A DNA stretch of 29,544 bases, taken from NCBI GenBank assembly GCA_038237645.1, contig JBBRYN010000045.1:1-29544 (forward strand). The letters run 5' to 3'. The number at the start of each line of letters is the position of its first letter. Within the stretch, counting starts at the first letter, position 1. The position numbers were made by a program, and so were the translations under genes. Shown here in pieces: positions 14,607 through 22,956 of the stretch. The notes below the pieces were generated by a model. The model was not told the origin of the DNA. It saw only the letters and a list, made by a program, of their open reading frames with translations, and did no database searches. The DNA comes from QHCA01 sp038237645. Its GTDB lineage: Bacteria > Actinomycetota > Actinomycetes > Mycobacteriales > QHCA01.

Positions 14607-15490
14607 AGTGGCCGGCCCGACAGCCGCTTCGCCAGCGCCAGGTAGGCGATCACGAGCACCGTCGTCAGCAGCGTGATCACCACGGCCACGGCCATCGCCT
14701 GGGGACGCACGCTCAGGTCGGTGTCGCGGTAGTCCTGCAACGCCACCACCGACAGCGTCGCCGGATAGGAACGGCCGAGCAGGTAGGGCACCTCGTAGGT
14801 GCCGGCGGCGAAGGCGAACACCAGCACCGAGGCCGCGGCGACCGGCGGCGCGAGCAGCGGCAGCGTGACATGGCGCCGCCGCTGCCACTGCGTGGCACCG
14901 AGCACGCGGGCGGCGTTCTCCAGGTCGGCGACGCCGCGGCTGAGCGCGGCGAGGGCGATGATTCCGACGAACGGCGTCTCCTTCCAGGCGTACTCGGCGA
15001 TGATGCCCCAGCCGAACCGGTCACCGGTCAGTTGCGGGAACGCCGCCGGCGAGGTGGACAGCCCGGCCGTGAGCGTCAGCCGCGCGATCACCCCGGACTG
15101 GCCGAGCAGCAGCAGCATGCACAGCGCCCCGACCAGGTGCGGCACCGCAAGGTTCACCTGGAACAGGCCAGTCACCCAGCCCCGGCCGCGGCGAAGGCCG
15201 CGGATCGCGAGCGCGGCGGCCACCCCGGACACGGCCGCGATCACCGTGGACGCCAGCGAGACGCGCAGGGTGATCAGCAGCGACGCCCGCACCGCGGGGT
15301 CGAGCCAGATCGCCCGGTAGGCGTCGGTCGACCAGTGATAGTCGGGCAGGAACGGCTGATACCCGAAGCTCTGGGCCACCGCCTGCGAGACCCCACCGAG
15401 GAAGAAGACACCGATCACCACCGCGGCCGGGCTCAGCAGCAGCGTGATCCGCAGGCCGCGCGGCAGCCGGCTACTTCTGAAGGACGGCAC
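14603..15490 (-). CDS. ABC transporter permease, first subunit (YnjC N-terminal-half-like)
   Basis: This is a permease of about 295 residues. The N-terminal helix LRITLLLSPAAVVIGVFFLG is followed by a periplasmic loop (YQPFLPDYHWSTDAYRAIW), then the transmembrane core VRASLLITLRVSLASTVIAA. The EAA loop is LENAARVLGATQWQRRRHV with TLPLLAPPV after it. A GTG at 15490 with AAGGA ten bases before is the likely start; the frame is open to 15520, which would overlap the binding-protein gene by 50 bases. It is transcribed directly after the binding-protein gene. The split from its partner matches a YnjC-type transporter with separated halves. Confidence 0.88.
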   Translation of the reverse strand: MPSFRSSRLPRGLRITLLLSPAAVVIGVFFLGGVSQAVAQSFGYQPFLPDYHWSTDAYRAIWLDPAVRASLLITLRVSLASTVIAAVSGVAAALAIRGLRRGRGWVTGLFQVNLAVPHLVGALCMLLLLGQSGVIARLTLTAGLSTSPAAFPQLTGDRFGWGIIAEYAWKETPFVGIIALAALSRGVADLENAARVLGATQWQRRRHVTLPLLAPPVAAASVLVFAFAAGTYEVPYLLGRSYPATLSVVALQDYRDTDLSVRPQAMAVAVVITLLTTVLVIAYLALAKRLSGRPL

Positions 15491-16709
15491 TCTTCCAATC
15501 CTTGTCGATCCGGGTGACATAGCCGCTGGCCAGCTCGGGCTGCGCGTTGCGCAGCAGCGCGGCCAGCGGCAGCACCGACGGGCTCGGCGCGATCGCGGCG
15601 AACGCGTGCCTGATTGGTGGGCTGGTCCTGGTCAGGTCGATACCGGGGTAGATGCCTTCGGCCTGGTACAGCGCGAGCTGCGTGGCCGGATCCTGCAGCA
15701 GGTTGGCCAGCACGAGCGCGGCGGCCCGATGTGCCGCGTCGGCCGGGATCGCGATACTGCTGATGTTACCGATGTTGCCGACCGACAGCACCGCCTCGCG
15801 CGTCGTCTTCGGGTACTGGCCCTTGGCGACCTTGTCGGCGACCGCGCCGGGCCCGTAGGTGTAGTAGGCGTCGATGACGCCGTCGGCGTAGAGCTTCTCC
15901 ACCGCGTCTTCCGACTGCGGGTAGGTGCTCCCACCGCGCCACAGCGACGGCGCGATCGCGGTGAGCCGCGCGAACAACTTCGCCGCCGCCGGCGCGTATT
16001 TCGCCTCGTCGAACGGCCCGGACAGGCTCCGCGGGCCGCCGATCGTGTCGTAGAGGATCGTCCGCACCGCCATCGACCCGGTGAAGTCCGGCAGCGCCGG
16101 GTAGGTGAACCGGCCCGGATGCCTCTTCGCCCACGCGAACAGCGAGGACACCGACCCCGCATCCGCAGCGGACAGAGCCCCGCTGTTGTAGACGAGCGCG
16201 GAGTCGGCCTGCTGCCACACGGATTCGCACCCGTTCACCGGCACCCCGAAGTCGCTCGACACCGCCGGGTCGGTGAAGTCGACGTAGCGGGCGTTCGGGA
16301 GGTCCTTCACCCAGCCGCAATACCAGAGCTTGGCCTGCGCACCGGTCGCGAAGTTCTCCCCGTTGATCCAGATCGCGTCTACCGCGCCACCTGCCGTCTT
16401 GCCAGCTTGTTTCTGCCCGAGCACCGCGTTGACCGCGTCGCCGGTGTCGGTGACCTTCACCTGGTTGAGGCTCACGCCGACCTTCTTCAACCGGTCGGCT
16501 ACGTAGCCGTTGACGAACGTGTTGAGTGTGTCGTCGCCGCCGTACATGTACCAGTTGACGGTTTGCCCCTTCGCCGCCGTGAGCACCGACTTCCAATTCG
16601 GCGGGTCCAGGCTGGACGCAGGCGTGTCGCCGGCAGAGGATGAGCACCCGGTCAGGGCGAGGACACCCGCGGCGAGCGTCGCGAGCAGTCGGCGGCGCGC
16701 TCTGGTCAT
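15471..16709 (-). CDS. YnjB-like ABC transporter substrate-binding lipoprotein
   Basis: This is a 412-residue exported lipoprotein. The signal peptide MTRARRRLLATLAAGVLAL ends in the lipobox LTGC. The mature part contains KGQTVNWYMYGGDDTLNTFV, VKVTDTGDAVNAVLG and the signature IWINGENF. These are hallmarks of the E. coli YnjB family, which is distinct from better-known iron, thiamine and polyamine binders. The pocket-side segments WGGSTYPQSED and GVIDAYYTYGPGAV are also recognisable, with W as R-G-G-S-T. It would capture the substrate outside the membrane and deliver it to the two permeases. The substrate of YnjB transporters is unknown. ATG 16709 overlaps the phosphatidyltransferase stop (ATGA). 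Confidence 0.92.
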   Translation of the reverse strand: MTRARRRLLATLAAGVLALTGCSSSAGDTPASSLDPPNWKSVLTAAKGQTVNWYMYGGDDTLNTFVNGYVADRLKKVGVSLNQVKVTDTGDAVNAVLGQKQAGKTAGGAVDAIWINGENFATGAQAKLWYCGWVKDLPNARYVDFTDPAVSSDFGVPVNGCESVWQQADSALVYNSGALSAADAGSVSSLFAWAKRHPGRFTYPALPDFTGSMAVRTILYDTIGGPRSLSGPFDEAKYAPAAAKLFARLTAIAPSLWRGGSTYPQSEDAVEKLYADGVIDAYYTYGPGAVADKVAKGQYPKTTREAVLSVGNIGNISSIAIPADAAHRAAALVLANLLQDPATQLALYQAEGIYPGIDLTRTSPPIRHAFAAIAPSPSVLPLAALLRNAQPELASGYVTRIDKDWKSAVLQK

Positions 16710-17353
16710 CTGATCCCCTCGCGATGCCGCTCGGTGGACGAGGCGATCGACGGCTTCTGGCGCAGCAGCGCGACGCCAAGCACGACCCGCTGTCCGGCGG
16801 TGATCGCGACCGCGGCGGTGAACAGCCAGGCAATCAACTCCGCGTGGCCCGGCAGCAGGCAGAACAGGACGTACACGATCACCGTCTCGGTGCCCTCGGC
16901 CAGGCCGCCGACGAACCGCAGCGAGCGGTCGTCCTGCACGCTGGCCCCGCGCCGCTCCAGCAGCGAGGACAGCGCGAGAAACGCAGTCCCCGACACGTAG
17001 TACGCGACCAGCAGCGCCAGGCAGGCCAGCCGCGCCTGCGGCCGGTCGACAGCGACGCCGAGCACGAACCCGGCGTAGATGCTGAAGTCGGCAACGATGT
17101 CGAGAAAACCGCCCAGCTCGGTCGCGCCGTGCTGTCGCGCCAGCGGCCCGTCGAGACCGTCGAGCACCCGGTTGACCAGCCACAAGACCAGGGCCAACTT
17201 CCAGGCCCCGAGCCCGGCGCCCAAGCACGCCCCGACGCCGGCCAGCCAACCCGCGCCGGTGAGCGCCAGGGGCGGCACCCCGGCCACGGCCAGGCGGGCG
17301 GCAACGCCGTCCAGTGCCGGCGCCAGCGCGCGGCGAACTCGGGCGTCAAGCAC
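16706..17353 (-). CDS. CDP-alcohol phosphatidyltransferase family protein (YnjF-like)
   Basis: This is a 215-residue membrane enzyme. The CDP-alcohol phosphotransferase motif is complete: DGLDGPLAR followed by ELGGFLDIVAD gives the D-G-x2-A-R-x8-G-x3-D-x3-D set of metal-binding aspartates. Several hydrophobic helices surround it. The family transfers a phosphoalcohol from CDP-diacylglycerol or a CDP-alcohol, releasing CMP. E. coli YnjF, encoded beside ynjBCDE, is the closest contextual parallel. A GTG at 17353 is the likely start, eight bases inside the end of the radical SAM gene; an open frame continues upstream but is a shadow of that gene. The lipid or alcohol partner is unknown. Confidence 0.9.
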   Translation of the reverse strand: MLDARVRRALAPALDGVAARLAVAGVPPLALTGAGWLAGVGACLGAGLGAWKLALVLWLVNRVLDGLDGPLARQHGATELGGFLDIVADFSIYAGFVLGVAVDRPQARLACLALLVAYYVSGTAFLALSSLLERRGASVQDDRSLRFVGGLAEGTETVIVYVLFCLLPGHAELIAWLFTAAVAITAGQRVVLGVALLRQKPSIASSTERHREGIR

Positions 17354-18740
17354 CGGCGCGTCGGGTCGGCATCGGCAACATCGTGCGTAGCGCGGTGTTC
17401 TCGGCCGGGTCGAGCACGCTGTGCTGCACGCACGCGGGCACGAGCTCGCCGGTCTCCGGGTGCGCCATCGTGTAGAAACACGCCTGCAGCCGTTCTTGGG
17501 TGGCAGCAATGCGCGGGTCGTCGCTGGTCTGCCCGCGCTGCATGCCCGCCCACGCCGGGGCGACGTCGGCGGCGTCTATGAACGAGTGCATCGTGAACGC
17601 CACCGGCAGGATACGGCGGTGCCGCAGCAGCCGCCGCAGCCCCACCCGCCGCGCCTTGCGCGCCGCCCACCGGACGATCACGGCCACCATGCGCGGGTGC
17701 GCGACGGCGACCCGGGTCAGCTTCGCGGCCAGCAGCGGCACCGAGCGGTCGGCGAAGTTCATCCCACCCAGATGGGCGAAGTACACGTCACGGGCGTGCA
17801 GATCGGCCGGGTCCTGATCATCGAGCAACGGAAACCAGTCCTCGCCGACGTAGAAGCCGTACGCGGTCCGGTTGCACCGCTCGTCACCGATCTGCAACGC
17901 CCGATACGGTAGCCGCGTCCCGGCGCCCGCCTCGACCTGCGCCCACACGTCATCGTCACTGGTGTCGCGATAGCCCTCATGCCAGCGACGCTCGTCGCCG
18001 ACGAACGCCGCTGGCTGAAAGGAGAACATCGCGAACCCGTAGTCGCGGCACTCGCGGATCACCCCGGCGACCTGGTCCAGGTTGCGGGGGGTGACGGTCA
18101 TGTTGTGCGCGAGGTAGTACCGCACCCCGTGTTCACGCTTCAACCGCACGAACATCTCGACGAACCGGCGGCGGTAGGGGTTGAGCGCCGCCTCGTCCGG
18201 TGGGCGTTCGATGCCCCGGCGACCGAACATGAGCATGTCAAAATGTCCGGCGAACGACACCCGGTCCAGCCGCCGCCCGTCCGGTCCGACCGCCATCGCG
18301 CGCAGATAGTCGTAGTCGAAATCGCCGTGAGTCATGCTCATCGGTTCGCGCCCGTGCGCCCGCATCAGCTGCAGTGCGGCCGCGTGATCGTCGGGGGCCA
18401 GGAGGCTGACCTCGCCGCCGATCAGCTGCGCGTGTGCCCGCGGGCCACGCCGAGCCCGCAGCAACCCCAGCTGCGCCCGCACCTGGTCCAAGGTGTGCGT
18501 GCCGTCGACGCGGACCCGGTTCGCGTCGCGGGAGTGATAGCACGGCGTGCAGGCCAGATTGCAGCGCGGAAACACCCCGTGCGTGCCCTCACAGCCAACC
18601 GCATTGCGACCCAACGTCTGCGCCGGCGTCCGGACATGTTCAGGAAGCTCGGCCCACCGCTGCCGCATGACCGCCTCGGTCTCCGGGTCGACCGGACGAG
18701 TGGCCCGCTCAAGCTCACCCAGGCGCCGCAACACCCTCAT
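17346..18740 (-). CDS. Radical SAM protein of unknown function
   Basis: This is a 464-residue protein. The [4Fe-4S] motif CxxxCxxC is C60-N-L-A-C64-T-P-C67, with YHSRDANRV after it. GGEVSLL corresponds to the GGE motif used in SAM binding, and HFDMLMFGRRG follows. The C-terminal part has a further cysteine pair (C421, C437, in ACFYTM and PACVQHS) that may help bind an auxiliary cluster or be structural. The length exceeds a minimal radical SAM core by about 150 residues. The ATG overlaps the DUF427 stop (ATGA). Its place in a transporter/phosphatidyltransferase operon suggests that it modifies the imported molecule or a lipid; this is inference. I know no characterised homologue. Confidence 0.9.
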   Translation of the reverse strand: MRVLRRLGELERATRPVDPETEAVMRQRWAELPEHVRTPAQTLGRNAVGCEGTHGVFPRCNLACTPCYHSRDANRVRVDGTHTLDQVRAQLGLLRARRGPRAHAQLIGGEVSLLAPDDHAAALQLMRAHGREPMSMTHGDFDYDYLRAMAVGPDGRRLDRVSFAGHFDMLMFGRRGIERPPDEAALNPYRRRFVEMFVRLKREHGVRYYLAHNMTVTPRNLDQVAGVIRECRDYGFAMFSFQPAAFVGDERRWHEGYRDTSDDDVWAQVEAGAGTRLPYRALQIGDERCNRTAYGFYVGEDWFPLLDDQDPADLHARDVYFAHLGGMNFADRSVPLLAAKLTRVAVAHPRMVAVIVRWAARKARRVGLRRLLRHRRILPVAFTMHSFIDAADVAPAWAGMQRGQTSDDPRIAATQERLQACFYTMAHPETGELVPACVQHSVLDPAENTALRTMLPMPTRRAGA

Positions 18741-19042
18741 CCCGCCTCGCGCGCCGGCACGCCGATCACCTGCACGCCGCCCCAGAACGCCACGTGGTTC
18801 TTGATCCTGCCCGCCAACGGCGACGGGTGCCGGTAAGTCCAGGCCGCATTCCGGGCACGGACACCGTCAACCTCGACCGTGTAGTAGCTGGCCAGCCCCT
18901 TCCATAGGCACAGCGACTTGGTCCGCGACCGCACCAGAAAGCTCTGCTCGACAGAGTCGGGCGGAAAGTAGTGATTCCCCTCGACCACCATGGTGACCGC
19001 GCTGCGCGCCACCACCACCCCGTTGAAAATCGCCTCGATCAC
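18737..19042 (-). CDS. DUF427 family protein
   Basis: This 101-residue protein is the first gene of the long minus-strand operon. It matches DUF427: MIEAIFNGVVVARS, VEGNHYFPPDSV, a SLCLWKGLASYYTVEVDG core and NAAWTYRHPSP, then KNHVAFW. DUF427 proteins are small cytoplasmic beta-rich proteins with conserved WKG and YY residues and no settled function. A strong RBS, GGAAGGGG, lies six bases upstream of ATG 19042. The TGA overlaps the ATG of the radical SAM gene (ATGA), so the two are tightly coupled. The operon promoter should lie in the next 500 bases upstream. Confidence 0.9.
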   Translation of the reverse strand: MIEAIFNGVVVARSAVTMVVEGNHYFPPDSVEQSFLVRSRTKSLCLWKGLASYYTVEVDGVRARNAAWTYRHPSPLAGRIKNHVAFWGGVQVIGVPAREAG

Positions 19043-19545
19043 CGCTTACCCCTTCCATGCGCACGGTGTGCCGCAAAGCGCACGACGGCGCGGCCGACGT
19101 CATCCATGCCATGAGGAACCCGCCGACACACCAATCCGCATCCCCGCCCGACCTCAACCACGCGGTCCGCGAGCCGGTCCAACTGGTTGCCCTGGTTGCC
19201 GTTTCGGACTCAGGTCAAGGCTTTGCAGAAGCTGTCAGAAGCAGCCCGGACTCGCTCGACGCTCTAGCGTTGGATTCTCGGCGGTTACTACATTCAACCC
19301 CTCGAAGGGCAGGCGCGCCCGGCGCAGAGCCGAGCACGCGGTGTGCCGACGTGGTTGTCGGACCTCGGCAACGAGGAGAGCCACCGGAACGGACCTCGAA
19401 ACCGCGCGTGCTGCGGCCGCGGATGCTCCGGATAGTGAGGCCGTTGCGCCTGCAGGGAAGGCGGGTCCCCTGGTCTGACGGTGAGCATAGGCCGGCGTGG
19501 CCCGTGTGCCACTATCGTGGCTCCCCGGCGATTACCCGCGAAGGA
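19043..19545. other. Intergenic region between the long minus-strand operon and a decayed beta-propeller gene
   Basis: No supported gene lies here. Frames cross it on both strands but their peptides are low in information. It must hold the promoter of the DUF427-radical SAM-transporter operon, and near 19512 a TATCGT that could be the -10 of the rightward gene. I find no clear ECF-type promoter (GGAAC/CGTC or GGAAT/GTT with correct spacing). A short direct repeat (GGTTGCC, twice, about 19182-19200) is the only local structure noted. Confidence 0.4.
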
Positions 19546-20321
19546 ATGCCATGCCCCACGGCCGATCCGAACTCTCCGGGGAGGCGCCCGTCGCTGTTGC
19601 GCCCGGCCGGACCGACGGCTCGGTCGGCGGATCGCGCTCAGCTGCCGCACGCAAGCGGCCAGCACTGGATCGGGTGCGGCGCTCTGCTGCTCGCGCTGGC
19701 GCTCGTCGCCACCGTTCTGGTGGTCAGCCGGCGCCTTGCCGGGCCCCATCTCGCGTGGAGCGGCCCTTACCAGCCGGCAAGGTCGAGTGAGTTCAACCAA
19801 CCCGGCCACGAGGCTTCGGACCTGGTCGGCAGTTGGCTGACCGGCACGGCGATCGTGCGGGGGCAGCCGGACTGAGTGCGGGCGTACGACCAGCGCACCG
19901 GAAAACCTCTACGATCCGTTCCACCGGTCTGCATCGCCCAGTTCTGCGGCACGAGTGGGCTAGTTGTCACCTACGACTACGTCGGCCGGAAACTTTTGTG
20001 GCAGAAGCGCGTCGAGTCCGCCGCGGTGAGCGCGTTTCCGGTGGTCGTCGAGGGTCCAGCGTGTTGACACTCTATGGTGGCGACGCCGTGGGACGCCACC
20101 ATCCCCGGATCGTGACGTTCGATCTGGCGACCGGCGCCGCCAACTACGGGGCGAACCTGCGCAATGATCCGTACGCCGACGTCAGAAACCGGGAGCCGTA
20201 CGGTGAGGGTGGGTTTGACGGTCAGGTGCGCCGCAGGCAGGGACAGGCTCCTTTTCCTGTTGCCGTTCGAACGCAATCCGTACCTCGGCTGGCCCGCTGT
20301 GGCCGCGCTGAAGGGATAACG
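19546..20321 (+). pseudogene. Membrane-anchored PQQ-like beta-propeller protein, decayed
   Basis: From the ATGs at 19546/19551 the plus strand encodes a short cytoplasmic segment, a transmembrane helix (ALLLALALVATVLVVSRRL) and an extracytoplasmic start DLVGSWLTGTAIVRGQPD. A TGA at 19873-19875 then interrupts, and the sense continues in frame with VRAYDQRTGKPL and GRKLLWQKRVES, typical blades of PQQ-binding-like repeats. Later frames carry RIVTFDLATGAANYG and LLFLLPFERNPYLGWPAV, ending TAA near 20321. A TGA in place of a Gly codon (GGA) and at least two frame changes mark it as dead. About 100-150 residues of propeller are also missing compared with a full ring of blades. Confidence 0.6.
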
Positions 20322-20348
20322 ACTCGCGTCGATGCCGGGTTGTGCCGC

Positions 20349-21584
<1,236 letters not shown>

Positions 21585-21591
21585 ATCGGCA

Positions 21592-21597
21592 AGATTA
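21592..21597 (-). promoter_or_regulatory. Probable -10 element of the P450 gene
   Basis: Read on the minus strand, TAATCT fits TANNNT and ends seven bases before ATG 21584. Together with the lack of an RBS this suggests a leaderless transcript. No obvious -35 is present. Confidence 0.45.
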
Positions 21598-21663
21598 GGC
21601 CATATCACCCGGCGCGGCACAATCAGCGGCTGCGCGGTGCCAGCCGTGGCCGAATGCGTCGGT

Positions 21664-22125
21664 TCACCCGGCGCTAGGGCCAGGCGGCCCCGAAGCAGCG
21701 CCCGCGGTGGTGTCCCGATCGGTGTCTGGGGTGCTGTCGGGGTCGCTCGGACGGCGCTGCTCGACGATCTGGACGGGCCGGTGCTGCTCGATGCGGTCCT
21801 CGCGCTGCTCCCGCTGTTTGCGATGGCCGTACGCCGTCATGCCGCGTGGCTGGTAGATCGCCAGCCACGTGGCCACGACCACCACCAGCAGCGCCAGCAC
21901 GGAGTGCAACACGAAGGCAGGCGCCCGCAACTCGGCCAGACCGGCGCCGGGATCCCCGGCAAGGGACTCGAAGGCGTCCAGCGTGCGCGAGTAGATCACC
22001 ACGACGATCACCGCGAGGACGTTGAGCGCGAGCTTAAACAGCACCCAGTAGTGCCGGAACAGTCCCCATCCGGTGCCCAGCGAATGGATGATTCCGGTGA
22101 TGAGTTGGCGTGACGGTGAACGCCT
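21664..22125 (-). pseudogene. 5'-truncated integral membrane protein (DUF2269-like)
   Basis: The minus strand reads QLITGIIHSLGTGWGLFRHY, WVLFKLALNVLAVIVVVIYS, a loop, and VLHSVLALLVVVVATWLAIY with YQPRGMTAYG, then a polar tail to 21664. This is the C-terminal half of a four-helix membrane protein; related actinobacterial proteins have two more N-terminal helices before the SLGTxWGLFRHYW motif. Upstream of about 22125 that part is absent and the stop of the next gene lies at 22138. A GTG at 22044 could start a 126-residue product, but it begins inside a helix. I judge it a truncated gene. The family assignment is from memory of the motif only. Confidence 0.5.
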
Positions 22126-22137
22126 CCATGCCGGTTC

Positions 22138-22827
22138 CTACCCGCCGGGGCAGCTACCCACCGTGATCTTGCCGGTTGCTGTCGGGTCTTGCGAGACGGT
22201 CAGGCATACCTCCTGCGCGTCCACGACTACCCAGAGGTCAGAACTAATCGTGATGTGGCCGGTGGTCTGGTAATCGAGAGCCGGCGTCATCCGCTCCGCC
22301 GCGGCAAGCTCTGCTGCGGGCACGCAGGCGTCGTCCAGGGGCGAGACAATCGGGGCTGGGCGGCTCGGTCTCGGCTGCGGGGACGGCCGCGGGGACGCGG
22401 ATGTGGTGCCGGCGCGTTTCCGGCACTCGGACACCGCGACATCGTGCGCGACCTGACTGATCCCGTTGTCGGCCAGGGCCGGTTCACGTGTGTCGCCGCC
22501 GGTCGACGCGGCAAGGTGGCGGATCGCCCGATCGAGCTGGACGGCTTGACCGCCGACGGTGCCCGGGGCGGTGTCCACCTTGGACTGCCGGACGACCCCG
22601 ATCACTCCGACGGTCACCAGCACTATTCCGAAGATCACGCCCAGCGTTCCGGTGACCCGTGTCGTGGCCAGCCGCGCGGCGCTGGGTTTCAGCCGGTCCG
22701 GCTCGGCGTACTCCCACCGCGTGCCGTACAAGCGCATGCGCCACGCCAGCCGCGGCCGGACCACGCTCACCAGGTGCCCCAGGATGAACAACGTGCCCAG
22801 GGCGATGAGGACGACGTGCCCTCGCAT
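22138..22827 (-). CDS. Membrane protein of unknown function
   Basis: This is a 229-residue protein. ATG 22827 has a strong RBS (AGGAGGG). A first helix (VVLIALGTLFILGHLVSVV) is followed by a cytoplasmic loop with RMRLYGTRWEYAEPDRLKPS, a second helix (GVIFGIVLVTVGVIGVV), and a long exported region. That region has a Pro/Ser/Arg linker and a last part with two Cys (DDACVPAA and EVCLTVS) that could form a disulfide. The N-terminal two-helix part resembles small DUF6199-like membrane proteins. The C-terminal part (HITISSDLWVVVDAQEVCLT) is not one I recognise. The stop lies just after the truncated membrane gene's start region, so the two were likely co-transcribed. Confidence 0.65.
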   Translation of the reverse strand: MRGHVVLIALGTLFILGHLVSVVRPRLAWRMRLYGTRWEYAEPDRLKPSAARLATTRVTGTLGVIFGIVLVTVGVIGVVRQSKVDTAPGTVGGQAVQLDRAIRHLAASTGGDTREPALADNGISQVAHDVAVSECRKRAGTTSASPRPSPQPRPSRPAPIVSPLDDACVPAAELAAAERMTPALDYQTTGHITISSDLWVVVDAQEVCLTVSQDPTATGKITVGSCPGG

Positions 22828-22956
22828 CAGCCCTCCTACTGGTTGTCGACGCCCAGCATCGCAGTGGTGGCCGGGGCCGGAATCGGGCGGCGAGGGTAGC
22901 GTCCCTGCGGCGAACCCGGCAACGTGTGGTGCCACCGCACGCCGGTCGCGAATGCG

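Noticed and set aside
15444..16643. Plus-strand open frame of 399 codons
   Set aside because: It is antisense to the YnjB-like lipoprotein gene, rich in Arg, Val and Gly, with no domain.
19057..19545. Upstream extension of the beta-propeller frame
   Set aside because: The peptide before 19546 has no protein character, and ATGs at 19546/19551 lie just before the transmembrane segment.
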